This document shows, in pieces, positions 35,693-47,400 of a stretch of DNA of 64,000 bases. Both the position numbers and the translations under genes were made by a program. Source of the stretch: Hormiphora californensis (lineage: Eukaryota; Ctenophora; Tentaculata; Cydippida; Pleurobrachiidae); the NCBI GenBank assembly GCA_020137815.1, contig CM035355.1:2698731-2762730 (forward strand), in the 5' to 3' direction. Positions within the stretch are counted from its first letter, which is position 1; each line of letters opens with the position of its first letter. The notes under the pieces are model-generated. The model saw only the letters and a list, made by a program, of their open reading frames with translations. It was not told the origin of the DNA and searched no databases.

Positions 35693-36950
35693 CGTCTTCC
35701 GAGGTAGTAGGTGCCACTGGTCGTGTTCCGAGCCGAGTTCCTTCCGTGTGAAAGAACTTACATGTGGTGGGGTTTGGGCAGACCTTCTCTTTAGATTCAG
35801 ATCCTCTGCAAAGTTTTGGGTGAAGGAACTCGCATTGTGATCCTTTTTTGCATCCGTTTTTCCCGTACGCTCCCTTCCTAAGCTTTCTGCAAATTTTAGG
35901 ATGTCTTCCTGGGCACACCTTTCCACCTCTTTTGATTTTGCCATTGATTCCGTGCTCACATCGTCCATACTGAACAAACACCCTACAGTCAGTTTCGGTA
36001 GGCTGGCCCACGGCTCCGGCTGGTGGTTGGATAGGGGTGATTACTGGAGCTTTGTGTTCATATCGACAGGTCTGTCCGTCTACTTCCTTGGTCCCGTCTG
36101 GACCGTGTCGACAATTTCCTTTGCGGAAGAAACTACATGGCTTGGAGATCCTTTCAAAGGGGGGTTCCTCTTTTTTCTCCACTGGTTTTGGTTCCCCTTC
36201 TTTCTCCACTTGTTGAGAGGCATCAATCTGGGAGAGGTCGATGGTGTCGGATTGTGAATATTCTCCAGCTGGATCATTCTTTTCATCTTTATGATCTTCT
36301 GGGGGGTCTCGTCCTATTTCGTAGAGGGTCAGTGACTTTCTGAGAGAAAGACTTGTTTTTTCTGCACATTCCAGGCAAAGCCATTTGAAGCCATTGCTTC
36401 CTCCAATTTTTGAGATGGCCTCTCCGAGCTCTCTGATAACTTCACAGTCATGGGAGTGACGGTAACATGACCAGCATGTGAAGATGGGTGTCTCTTCAAA
36501 ATCGGGTTGGTATAAGGCGGGACAGTCAGTACACCGAGCCGGGAACAGGCTTTCTATCTTCTTGATGATCCGGTGGCTCAAGGTTTGCCTATTTTTGGCC
36601 GGTCTCTTACCACCAGAGCTAGAGATATCGGTATCCTGTATTATACCCAGGAAGGCCGCGGCCTCCAAAGCTTCAGGGCGGGAGGATTTACTCAGGTTGG
36701 TGATATTGGTTGTTATACTCGCACCAAATTTGTAGGCTAGGAGCGTTTTTTGAGCGAGCGGGTGGGTTTGGGCAGACAACGATACCAGTTTGACGATCAC
36801 AGCTGCGGCTCGGTCCTCCATTTCTTTCTTGGAGATCGGCTTATCGGCTGATTTTGGCGCCGGCTTGGTTTCAGGATCCTTTGGGCTATCGATGCCTTCC
36901 ACTTTGGTGTTTGACATTGTCTACACGGGAAATTTGAGGGAGGGTGCCGC
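35690..36950 (-). mobile_element. LINE element 1, 5' segment with ORF1
   Basis: The frame 36917 to about 35690 encodes the start of ORF1 of element 1. A PHD-like cluster (CTDCPALY, FTCWSCYRHSHDC, GFKWLCLEC) precedes repeated CCCH-like motifs (CSFFRKGNCRHG, CRVFVQYGRCEHG, CKKGSQCEFLH, CPNPTTCKFFH). It runs out at the point where element 2 begins. The continuation lies near 31390, where SEDNSPRP resumes after a similar SEDD. The residues after SEDD in the long frame belong to element 2. Confidence 0.8.
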
Positions 36951-37764
36951 CTCAAATTAATTTGTTTAAAGTAGTGTTGAAAAGTTTGAAACGTGGAATG
37001 AAACTGGCAAGAAGTCCGGTAGGAAACTTGGCATATGCTACAGGGCCCCTCCACGAGTCGCGCAGTGTGAGCTTTCAACGCCAACCGAGCCAAAAACGAC
37101 TCAAAAAGAAAACTCGTAAAGTCGGATTTTTTGAAGTTGTCACCCCAAAATGACCGCGCATGTGAAATTTATCAATTTTGACGCGCACACCACACGTTAA
37201 CATGTGATGTGACGCGCAAAAACATTCCGCGCACGAAAAGGGGGGTGACAACTTCAAAAAACAGTAGGGGTATCGACCGCGCGTCTGAACATTTGGAACC
37301 ACTTTTCCCGCTCAAAATGACGCGCAGAAATATGGACCATGCTGCTGCGCTACTGCTGCGCTGTACTTTCTTAACAAAAGGTAATGTCGCGCGCGCCAGC
37401 CAGCTCTTTCGTGTGTAAGTCTTAGCTCCTTCTCAGTGTAGATCTCTCCAGCAGCCCATTTCTTATCATGTACGGGCACGTTTTGTTTTGTTTTTCTTTC
37501 ACCTTGTTACCCAGTCATAATTTGAGTTTCGACTGAGTCATCAGTCACTGTCATCATCCTCGACCTACTGCGACATGGACATGCCTTCATTTAGCTTTCA
37601 TGACATGATGTAGTTCTAGTTAGTAGTATCCGGATATATTCCTCGCTCCTCAGCCCTTTCATATCAAGTCTGCCTTGGTCGGGTTTGATACAATATTCCA
37701 CCATCCCTGCTTCACAGTTCGGCCAATGCTCTGACAGCCTGACGGCTTAATATTAAGTATATAT

Positions 37765-37820
<56 letters not shown>

Positions 37821-38277
37821 ATCTCTTTACATTCATCCTCCATCTTAGATTCCCAGATGACCCAGAACTACAGCTGTTCTACAAGTATATAGCTCACTCG
37901 GAACCTACATCTAATAATAGGTTGGTGCAACTGCAACAAAGGGAACTAGGTTCTTCCGTTCTAGTGCAGTACTAGAGGGGGAATAGGAAGGGGGCGCCGC
38001 TGTGGTGAAGGGAACTGGGGTCTTTTCGAGAAGATCTACTCTAAAATTGTTTGTCCTGTCAATTGCAATAGTACTTAATTTCTAACCCCTACTATTTTCA
38101 TATCAGGTACTGCAGTGGTACAAGTTAGATAGTACGAGGCTGTATCCGACACTAAGCAGTTGAGAAGGTACAATCCTGGAACTGGAAAGAAGTGCTGCGT
38201 ACGAGGGGATCTATGATATGTCATGTGTGCTGATTAGGGACTTTACAGGTTGCTTGAATTGCAGCTCCATCTATATA
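36951..38277. other. Intergenic, MITE and microsatellite
   Basis: Contains an AAGTCGG-family element (37117-37262, one end degenerate), a family B hairpin fragment (37715-37737) and a CT microsatellite (37768-37818). No gene supported. Confidence 0.5.
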
Positions 38278-41274
38278 CAGGGTGTGAACTGCATGTCGTG
38301 TTTGCTAGTCGCGAGCGCGCTTGCGAGACAAGTAAACACGTCAAGGTTCATTAACAAGCATGCTGCTCAGTCATTTTAGATTTAATACACAATGTAAGGA
38401 TACCATGTAATAGGTGAGACTCTTGCCGTCACCCTCGTTCAAGTCCCGTGAAAAACGGAGCAGTACACGCAAACTGATGCCCATTTTCCTCGCGTGACCC
38501 CGATTCAGCAGTTTGAGACACCAACTCTTTAGGGGGCCATATCTCAGGAACCAGACAAGATAGGAAAAATCGCCGTCTAATGAGGCGTACAGTTTTTAAT
38601 CTAGTTTACCACTGTACCGGCCGTTTCACTCTCCGACCTAAAACAAAAATCGCAACCCCACAAAACTTCAAAATAATGAAATTCGCATCTCGCATGTCGT
38701 GTTGCATGTCGTGTCATGTTATTGACGCGCTCGCGTTCAACTCTCACACAGCAGCTGCAGAACATGGCGGGAAACATCGAGGAGTAGAGAGAGGGTCGGT
38801 GCCGAATCAAATATTTCTTGATCTTGATCTATTCCATCTCTCAGCTATCCTACCCCTCATCAACTCGATCTCTCAGCTACCCTACCCCTCATCTACTCCA
38901 TCTTTCAGCTACCCTACCCCTCTTCTACTCCATCTTTCAGCTACCCTACCCCTTATCTAGTCCATCTCTCAGCTACCCTACTCCTCATCTACTCAATCTC
39001 TCAGCTTCCCTATTAGGGAAGCATAGAGATGGAAACAATTAGGGGTAGGGAATCCCTATCCATAATCGTTTCCATCTCTATGCTTCCCTAGCCCTCATCA
39101 ACTCCATCTTTCAGCTACCCTACCCCTAATCTAGTCCATCTCTCCGCTACCCTACTCCTCATCTACTCCATCTCTCAGCTACCCTACCTCCCATTTACTC
39201 CATCTCTCAGCTTCCCTACCTCCCATTTACTCCATCTCTCAGCTTACCTACCTCCCATTTACTCCATATCTCAGCTTCCCTACCTGCCATTTACTCCATC
39301 TCTCAGATACCCTACCTCCCATTTACTCCATCTCTCAGCTTACCTACCTCCCATTTACTCCATCTCTCAGCTTACCTACCTCCCATTCACTCCATCTCTC
39401 AACTACCCTACCTCCCATTTACTCCATCGCTTACCTTCCCTACCTCCCATTTACTCCATCTCTCAGCTTCCCTACCTCCCATTTACTCCATCTCTCAGCT
39501 ACCCTACCTCCCATTTACTCCATCGCTTACCTTCCCTACCTCCCATTTACTCCATCTCTCAGCTTCCCTACCTCCCATTTACTCCATCTCTTACCTTCCC
39601 TACCTCCCATTTACTCCATCTCTCATTTATCCTAACATTCCTACCCCTGAGAGATGGAGTAAATGGGAGGTAGGGAAGCTGAGAGATGGAGTAAATGGGT
39701 GGTAGGGTAGCTGAGAGATGGAGTAAATGAGAGGTAGGGAAGCTGAGAAATGGAGTAAATGGGAGGTAGGGTAGCTGAGAGATGGAGTAAATGGGAGGTA
39801 GGGAAGCTGAGAGATGGAGTAAATGGGAGGTAGGGAAGGTAAGCGATGGAGTAAATGGGAGGTAGGGAAGCTGAGAGATGGAGTAAATGGGAGGTAGGGA
39901 AGCTGAGAGATGAAGTAAATGGGAGGTAGGGTAGCTGAGAGATGGAGTAAATGGGAGGTAGGGAAGCTGAGAGATGGAGTAAATGGGAGGTAGGGAAGCT
40001 GAGGGATGGAGTAAATGGGAGGTAGGGAAGCTGAGAGATGGAGTAAATGGGAGGTAGGGAAGCTGAGAGATGGAGTAAATGGGGGGGTAGGGTAGTTGAG
40101 AGATGGAGTGAATGGGAGGTAGGGTAGCTGAGAGATGGAGTAAATGGGAGGCAAGGATGGAGTAAATGGGAGGTAGGGAAGCTGAGGGATGGAGTAAATG
40201 GGAGGTAGGGAAGCTGAGAGATGGAGTAAATGGGAGGTAGGGTATCTGAGAGATGGAGTAAATGGCAGATAGGGAAGCTGAGATATGGAGTAAATGGGAG
40301 ATAGGTAAGCTGAGAGATGGAGTAAATGGGAGGTAGGGAAGCTGAGAGATGGAGTAAATGGGAGGTAGGGTAGCTGAGAGATGGAGTAGATGAGGAGTAG
40401 GGTAGCGGAGAGATGGACTAGATTAGGGGTAGGGTAGCTGAAAGATGGAGTTGATGAGGGCTAGGGAAGCATAGAGATGGAAACGATTATGGATAGGGAT
40501 TCCCTACCCCTAATTGTTTCCATCTCTATGCTTCGCTAATAGGGAAGCTGAGAGATTGAGTAGATGAGGAGTAGGGTAGCTGAGAGATGGACTAGATAAG
40601 GGGTAGGGTAGCTGAAAGATGGAGTAGAAGAGGGGTAGGGTAGCTGAAAGATGGAGTAGATGAGGGGTAGGGTAGCTGAGAGATCGAGTTGATGAGGGGT
40701 AGGATAGCTGAGAGATGGAATAGATCAAGATCAAGAAATATTTGATTCGGCACCGACCCTCTCTCTACTCCTCGATGTTTCCCGCCATGTTCTGCAGCTG
40801 CTGTGTGAGAGTTGAACGCGAGCGCGTCAATAACATGACACGACATGCAACACGACATGCGAGATGCGAATTTCATTATTTTGAAGTTTTGTGGGGTTGC
40901 GATTTTTGTTTTAGGTCGGAGAGTGAAACGGCCGGTACAGTGGTAAACTAGATTAAAAACTGTACGCCTCATTAGACGGCGATTTTTCCTATCTTGTCTG
41001 GTTCCTGAGATATGGCCCCCTAAAGAGTTGGTGTCTCAAACTGCTGAATCGGGGTCACGCGAGGAAAATGGGCATCAGTTTGCGTGTACTGCTCCGTTTT
41101 TCACGGGACTTGAACGAGGGTGACGGCAAGAGTCTCACCTATTACATGGTATCCTTACATTGTGTATTAAATCTAAAATGACTGAGCAGCATGCTTGTTA
41201 ATGAACCTTGACGTGTTTGCTTGTCTCGCAAGCGCGCTCGCGACTAGCAAACACGACATGCAGTTCACACCCTG
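38278..41274. mobile_element. 3-kb palindromic (foldback) element with minisatellite core
   Basis: Ends CAGGGTGTGAACTGCATG and CATGCAGTTCACACCCTG are inverted copies, flanked by ATATA on both sides. The outer about 760 bp of each arm appear essentially identical. For example, the same 126-residue spurious frame occurs at 38580-38960 (+) and 40592-40972 (-). Each arm then holds a smaller hairpin (39010-39095 and its mirror 40460-40545). Next comes a tandem array of about 32-bp units of the type CTCCCATTTACTCCATCTCTC, which inverts near 39640. No transposase or other domain. The arrays differ in length between the arms. Confidence 0.85.
39100..40440. repeat. Inverted minisatellite core of the palindrome
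   Basis: About 16 copies of a 32-bp pyrimidine-rich unit run up to 39635, followed by about 25 copies in the opposite sense, with variation at CTTCCCTAC, CTACCCTAC and CTTACCTAC. The 175-residue repeat frame across it is an artefact. Confidence 0.9.
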
Positions 41275-43163
41275 ATATAGTAGTAATTGAATTGTGCGGA
41301 GCACGGAAACAGTGCCAAGCGACTCAATGTAGTAAGGGATCTTGAGCGGGTGTCATGTGTAAGATGATGTATCTGAACTTGAAGGACGTATGTTTTAATA
41401 TTGTCTTGTCAATTTGTGTGTAAAATTTTTCTGAGATGTGTGATGCATGGAAGGGAGGATGTTACGTCACCAGTTCATTCTGTGATGTTACATATTTTGA
41501 GCTGTTATGTTGTATAAAACACCATGAAACAGTGTCTTAGGTTCAGCCAAATACAAATATGTAAAGTTTATTTCAGTATTTGACTCTAGAAAATATTTTT
41601 TGGTCACTTTTTGTAACACTATGTAACACGTTTAATTTTTGATTGCTATTCGTGATGATAAAATTCCCAGAAGTTTGAGATTTATTGTATATTTTAGGGG
41701 CGATTCAAAAAGGACGTCCAGGGGTAGGGGAGGGGGGAGGTAGCCGATTTCGGACATCTCTGGACAAGGGGGAGGGGGGTTTTGAAGGCCTGGACGGGTA
41801 AAAAATGACCAATAATCACGGACGCCCTTTTTGAATCGCCCCTTAGCTGCTGAGTCATACCAGTGTGGGTGGTGTGAGTTGTGATATTGGGATACTTTTA
41901 ATTTAAATCTTGATAATATGTTTGGTTTTCCCCCCTAAAATTAGCAAGTTTCCTTTTGTACCCACATACTTTATTCTTTTGTGTCCAACTAAACTGTCTG
42001 TGCAGTGCCATACATATATGAACGGTGTTCATGTACATGTATTTACGTGTTCATTGACGTGTTCATTGAACAGTGTTCATGTACATAATGCGATGCAGTT
42101 GTATATTGCATGTTTTTAGTATCTATCTAATCGAGGCTATTATAGAGCCTATGTGGAACAAATACAAATGTTTGTCGTTCTCTGTCTACTTGACTGTCCT
42201 GTGGACACTGTCCCCTTATAAATTATAAGGGGACAGTGATGCTTCTGTATGTCTCCCTGTCTGTTTGTACCGGTCTGTCTTCCAGTCTGTCTTCCTGTAT
42301 CATACAATTGTGTTACTTTTAAAATGTACATAGTGGTACTGACTGACAGATCGGTCAAAGAGAACGAGAGAAGAGAGAGGAAGAGATTATCTCACATTGC
42401 AGCAGTGGCTCTGCCGCTCCTCCTCTCAGAGCCTTCTTTGTAATAATTTTCCCTCCCTCCTCCTCTCTCCTCTCTTACACACATATTCACTTTATCTATG
42501 TCTCGTTCTCTAATTACTTTTTCTCATAACACACCCACATAAACGAGCACGCACACTTACGTCTCTCACGCATAGGAAGGAGCCCATATAGAACTGGAAA
42601 TACTACTACATTTCCAGATTTTTATGTTTTCCAAAACCTACCGTGAAATGTGTTGTGATGGGAGGAGGTGGGTGGACCTTTGGGAAGTCAACCCCCTCCT
42701 CCGACACCTGCCGACCGAGGCTGTTAACACCATTGATATGTTGTTTGGTAGAGGGAGATATGGAAATGGGACATACTCCCTTATCATCTGTTTTTCCCGA
42801 GATTGAACGTTGCTCCTGAAATGGGAGAGGTGTGTGTTAGTTACTTGATCTGAAACAGGGGAGGTGTGTGTTAGTTACTTGATCCTGTAAGATGATGAGT
42901 TGTGTCTGCTTTGATAACTTTCTATGGAGAACTACGTCTTCAAGACGAGGCCTGAGTGACATGAAAACATCCCATCCCAAAACTTCGGTGAGAATTAGAC
43001 TGATAGCCATTAGTCAGTTTTATTTTCCTAATGTGTCGTGTCAGGCACTTATTGTACGGTCTTATATGAGACAAAATGTGTCATACATTAGATTAATCTT
43101 TGCTTCCGAGTTCCGTTGTCCAACGAATTTCTTAGACCACTTTCCTCTCTCCACAGTTGCAAG
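41275..43163. other. Intergenic, no gene supported
   Basis: Holds one MITE (41697-41842) and a small palindrome at 42203-42235 (GTCCCCTTATAAATTATAAGG). A protein-like frame at 42624-42806 (60 residues) has no splice or homology support. Confidence 0.35.
41697..41842. mobile_element. 146-bp MITE, TTA target duplication
   Basis: GGGGCGATTCAAAAAGG at the left and CCTTTTTGAATCGCCCC at the right (one base off centre) are inverted repeats, flanked by TTA on each side. Target duplication of this kind is typical of PIF/Harbinger-derived MITEs. There is no coding capacity. Confidence 0.8.
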
Positions 43164-43844
43164 ATGGCTGAGAAAGTGTTTGCCGACAATGGGAACAAAG
43201 ACAAAATGCTCCTGGACAAAATGTTGTACCTGACTCCGACAATGTGGCAGCATCAGCACGGGCCATCCCTCTCAAGGTACATGGTTATTTTTTAGAACCC
43301 CCTCTCCCAGGACAAATATTATTTAGCACATTCTTCGACCTGTGTGGAGACTCCTTACTCTGCTAAAACATGATAAACCCCCTTGTAAGTGACCACTCTC
43401 GAACCACCCTCCACCAGACCCCTCCACTAAACCCACCCCTCCACTATATCCACTCCTCCACTAAATCCACCCTTCCACTAAACCAACCCCTCCCTCTTCC
43501 ACAGCTGGGAGAGATATAGCATTTAGGTGCTGGTGATCAGCTCTATCTGACTTTAATAAATCACTAGTAACTACAGATACCACCACAAACAGTAATTAAC
43601 CCCCACCTTTATTTCATCTAGGTCTAATGAGGTGAATGCCCCATCTGTTCATGTTTGACCAGACGATACCAAGAAAGCAGAAACAGAGGCCGCTGCCGAG
43701 ATCGCAACTGTTGACTCAGCCCCTGATTTCCCTGCACCTGCTGTTGATGCCTTCGCTGCTCCCTTCATTGCTCCCATTGTACCTGAAGTCTTGCTGGAGA
43801 ACCGCCACCATAATGTTACCTGTTGGACACTGGACAGTCTTTGA
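43164..43844 (+). CDS. Possible small two-exon gene with an in-frame TGA
   Basis: Exon 1 begins after a CTCTCCACAG acceptor, with ATG at 43164, and ends at 43276 (AAG|GTAC). Exon 2 begins at 43622 after TTTCATCTAG. Joined in phase the frame meets TGA at 43656-43658, after 49 residues. The same frame then stays open for 61 more codons with Ala/Glu/Pro-rich, protein-like content (ETEAAAEIATVDSAPDF) to TGA at 43844. An AATAAA lies at about 43969. A hairpin at 43911-43938 lacks the paired GA core of a SECIS element. This may be a short protein, a readthrough or Sec protein, or a decaying gene. No family recognised. Confidence 0.35.
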
Positions 43845-44484
43845 ATTTGTGTTTTTATTCCCTTTTTTATTTTAACTGCAAAATAATTAACTGTTTTAAT
43901 ATACAACTGAGATGAGATATCAACGCCCGGATATCTCATTTCAGAGTTAAGTATAATGAAAAAGGCTCAATAAAATCCTCGCGATGCATCCTGCGTACCT
44001 GCTCAGTCATCCTGTACACGTTTTTTCAATTTTGCTAGCGCAACTAGCAACGAACGAAACATACCAATACAAAGCAAACAATCCTGGCGCGCGCCTTAGT
44101 AGAGCCGCGCGCTCTAAACCACGCCCAGATGCTGTCTGAGATCTGGTTCCAAATGTTCAGACGCGCGGTCCATACCCCGCCTCTCAAAAAATCCGACTTT
44201 ATAATTATTATTATTATTTTTATCGAATTTTCGAAAAGAAACTCGAATTTTATGCAGCGCGCTGCAGCGTACAATGTGATTAAAGTGCGCGTTACAATTG
44301 TTTTAAAACCAGCCGTCGCAAAATTGCAACCTCAGCTCTGCACGAAAAAAATTTTCAAATTCATTTTCGTTTTCAAATTTCAATTTTCACTTATCACTTT
44401 TCTCTTTTCACAGTCCTTTGACAGGCTGTTACCCACGTATTCTCTAGTCTTTACATCACATTGCCACTTCTACATTCATTAGAA

Positions 44485-47400
44485 ATGATAAGAGCGTTTT
44501 CCAGACACCAGCTACGATCCCTCTCCTGTGCCAGACGGTTTTCAGTGTCTCGGGCGTGCAGTGTTGAGTTTTGCGAAAGTGCAGAATCAGCATTGAGAGA
44601 CGTTAAAAACGGAGACAAGCTTCTTGTTGGGGGTAAGAATCACAAACCAAAATTAACAACGACATTTATTGTAGTCACACTCTTTCCAACAACCGCCATG
44701 GCCAAATTACACAGTCTCTTATCTCCTTTTGGTTTACCCAGCTTCTTGCCCTGGAATTAGATTGTCACGTTAAAGTGTTAAACATGCTAAATTCTAGAAT
44801 TTTCCTGGAGGGTTATGTCATACCTTGCATATTAAGGTAATGGTCTCTGAGTGAGAGTGAGGATGCCAGGGGACCTTCCCCATCAAACTCTCCCACAGGA
44901 CACATCCAATAGCAAACACATCACTTTGTACACTCGGTGTGGCCTGGAGAGAGAATTTCAATTTATGAAACAGTACACTCATATATATTGAATTTCTAAC
45001 TACATAATAAGAAACGACAGGGGGTATATTACGGGTTGAGTCGCCTGACACTGTGTCCGTGCTCTGGAAAGTATGTACAATTTAAATTACAGGGGAGTTG
45101 TTTGCCCACCTGGTGTAGCCAGGGGTCCCTCCACCTCCAGTAAAGGGGATGGGCAGGTCTGGGAGGGCCATCAACAGGTCGGGCGTAGGACAAGTTACTT
45201 AGTTTAAATACACCGCCACCACACATCATGACAGCATGGGAGGAGACACTGAAGAGATTGTTGTGTTGTTGCTTGGTAACGAAATTACCCCTACCGGCTA
45301 CCTTGCGGGCTAAAACGTGCCTTACCGCAATGCCCTACTCAACGAGGGGTAATTTTGTTACCAGCTTTGTTGCAATATAGGGAGTGATACCGGTCAGACA
45401 AGTATTTAGAGGAAGTTATTTCTGAACACAAATATCTCATTTCACTGCTGCAGAGTCTCTGCAGCAGTGAAATTATTTAAAAAGATGCCTGGATAAACGA
45501 ATAAACTGTTAACTAATGTCTTCTATGTACTATCAAGTATCATTGCCAATACTTTTTCGTTAGAAAATAATGCCTTTTTTAAGAAACTAGATCCAAAAAC
45601 CAAACAAGTTTGGTGGATAGCCGGGGCCGCAGAAATTTAAAAACGTGCGAAAGTTTTGATACATGAACTTTCGGGGCCTGGGGTGCTGTTAAATTCGCGT
45701 TTCCATGATTATAACCAGCAACATTTTCAAACTATACTCCAGGAAAACTATCGCAATGATTGCAAGTTATCATTATTTTTGATTCCACATTAACAAACAT
45801 ACAGCTCCACACATATCACGTATAATATACTGCACACAGTGGGTCGTTTCAGAATCTGTTTTACAGAATAATAGTGTGTTTTGAAAGAACGGCTGACTAT
45901 CATGAAAACGCGAATTTAACAGCACCCCAGGCCCCGAAAGTTCATGTATCAAAACTTTCGCACGTTTTTAAATTTCTGCGGCCCCGGCTATCCACCAAAC
46001 TTGTTTGGTTTTTGGATCTAGTATCAGGCATTTTGTTATACTACTTAGCTGAGTTTAATAAACGTGGATTGGGGATTCACAGACTTATTCAATCGCAGAT
46101 ATCCAATCTCGGATATCAATTGCGAATAACGAATATGATAGTAATCGCGGATAACCAATCGCGGATAACTGATCAGGAATCCGTTATAAGTTATCGCGAT
46201 TAATTATCGCGATTAGCTATCGCGATTAGCTATATTTGCGATTAGCTATCCGTGATTGGTAACTATCATATTACTCATTCGCGATGAGTTGTCGTGGTTA
46301 GTTATCCGCGATTATTCTCTGATTTTGATTATTAGTTACGGATAACGATCACGGATAAGCATTGATAATCAAATATATCTGATACAATCAGGTTCTAGAT
46401 GCTAATTCGCTCTTTTCTCGTTTTTTTTAAATCGTCTTATATTTAAGAAGTCCATAACTCTAGATGTGACTACCCATTATACGAAAATGCGGCAGTAAAC
46501 CTTATTTTATAAAATAAATCTGATTCAATGTAAATTTAGACTCTGAAACGCTTCTTTCTAGGCGTTTTAAAATCGTCTTAAATTTAAGACAGTCATAAAT
46601 CTAGATATGACTTCCAATTATATCTGAAAATACAGCAGTTGACCTACGTTGGCAAAATATATGTGATAAAATCATGATTTATTTATTTATTTGCTCTGTT
46701 CTAGGTTTTTTTGAAAATCGTCTTAAATCTTAATACAGTCATGCCCGTAACTGAAGAACCGTAACTCGGATTTGCTTGAAATTTTTATCGTGTGTTCAAG
46801 ATGTCGAGACAACATTACGTATCAAGCGGCGTATTCGTAGAACGACGGGAAGGCGTCTTAGACGCCAAGAAAACTTAAGACAGTCATAACTTTTGTTATG
46901 ACTGTCCGTTTTCTCTGTCCAAGCTTTAATACAAGTACACCACTAGACCTACCGACTCCCAAAGTTCATGGTGATAGCTTTAAAACTGTGGCCTCTATTG
47001 TGTACGCAAAAAAGTGGTTATTTTACGGTCGTTCGTGACGCGAAAAAACGGACATTTTGTCTAAAATAGACCCACTGTAACGTAAAAACCGTAACTCTGA
47101 TTTGTTATAAATTTTGAACGTGTGCTCTAGGTGTCAAGGCAACACGAACTACCAGCGGCAAGTTCGTAGGACAACGGGAAGGTTGTCTAAAACAAAGTTG
47201 AAATTGCCGATTTCAGACAATAAGTATAGTACGCTGTCAAAATTTTCAAAATTTTCAAAAATCAAAAAATTTTTTTTTCGCAATTTCGATTTCCATTCAC
47301 TGGAAGCAAGAATGCTTGGAAAATGGACATTTTTAAGGGAAGGATGGTTGGGGGGAGGGAGGATTGGGCCCCGGGCGCTTGCCAGCGCTATGATTTTCGG

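Larger units (their letters stand above)
31401..35695 (-). mobile_element. LINE element 2, nearly intact two-ORF non-LTR retrotransposon
   Basis: Inserted into ORF1 of element 1. It has a 3' tail of (TTGTAAAC)n at about 31408-31440, ORF2 at 31521-34496 and ORF1 from about 35692 to 34481. The ORFs overlap by 16 bases. No stop or frameshift was found in either. The 5' end is abrupt near 35690-35700, just at the ORF1 start, so a 5' UTR is missing or the element is slightly truncated. Confidence 0.85.

Noticed and set aside
38400-38470. tRNA-like B box (GTTCAAGTCC) in the palindrome arms
   Set aside because: No acceptor stem, A box or cloverleaf could be paired around it.
38580-40972. Repeated 126- and 175-residue frames
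   Set aside because: Same frame in both arms plus minisatellite translation; composition SYPTPLL-type repeats.
43911-43938. Possible SECIS for the in-frame TGA
   Set aside because: An 8-bp stem with a 10-nt loop but no paired GA/GA quartet or apical AA.
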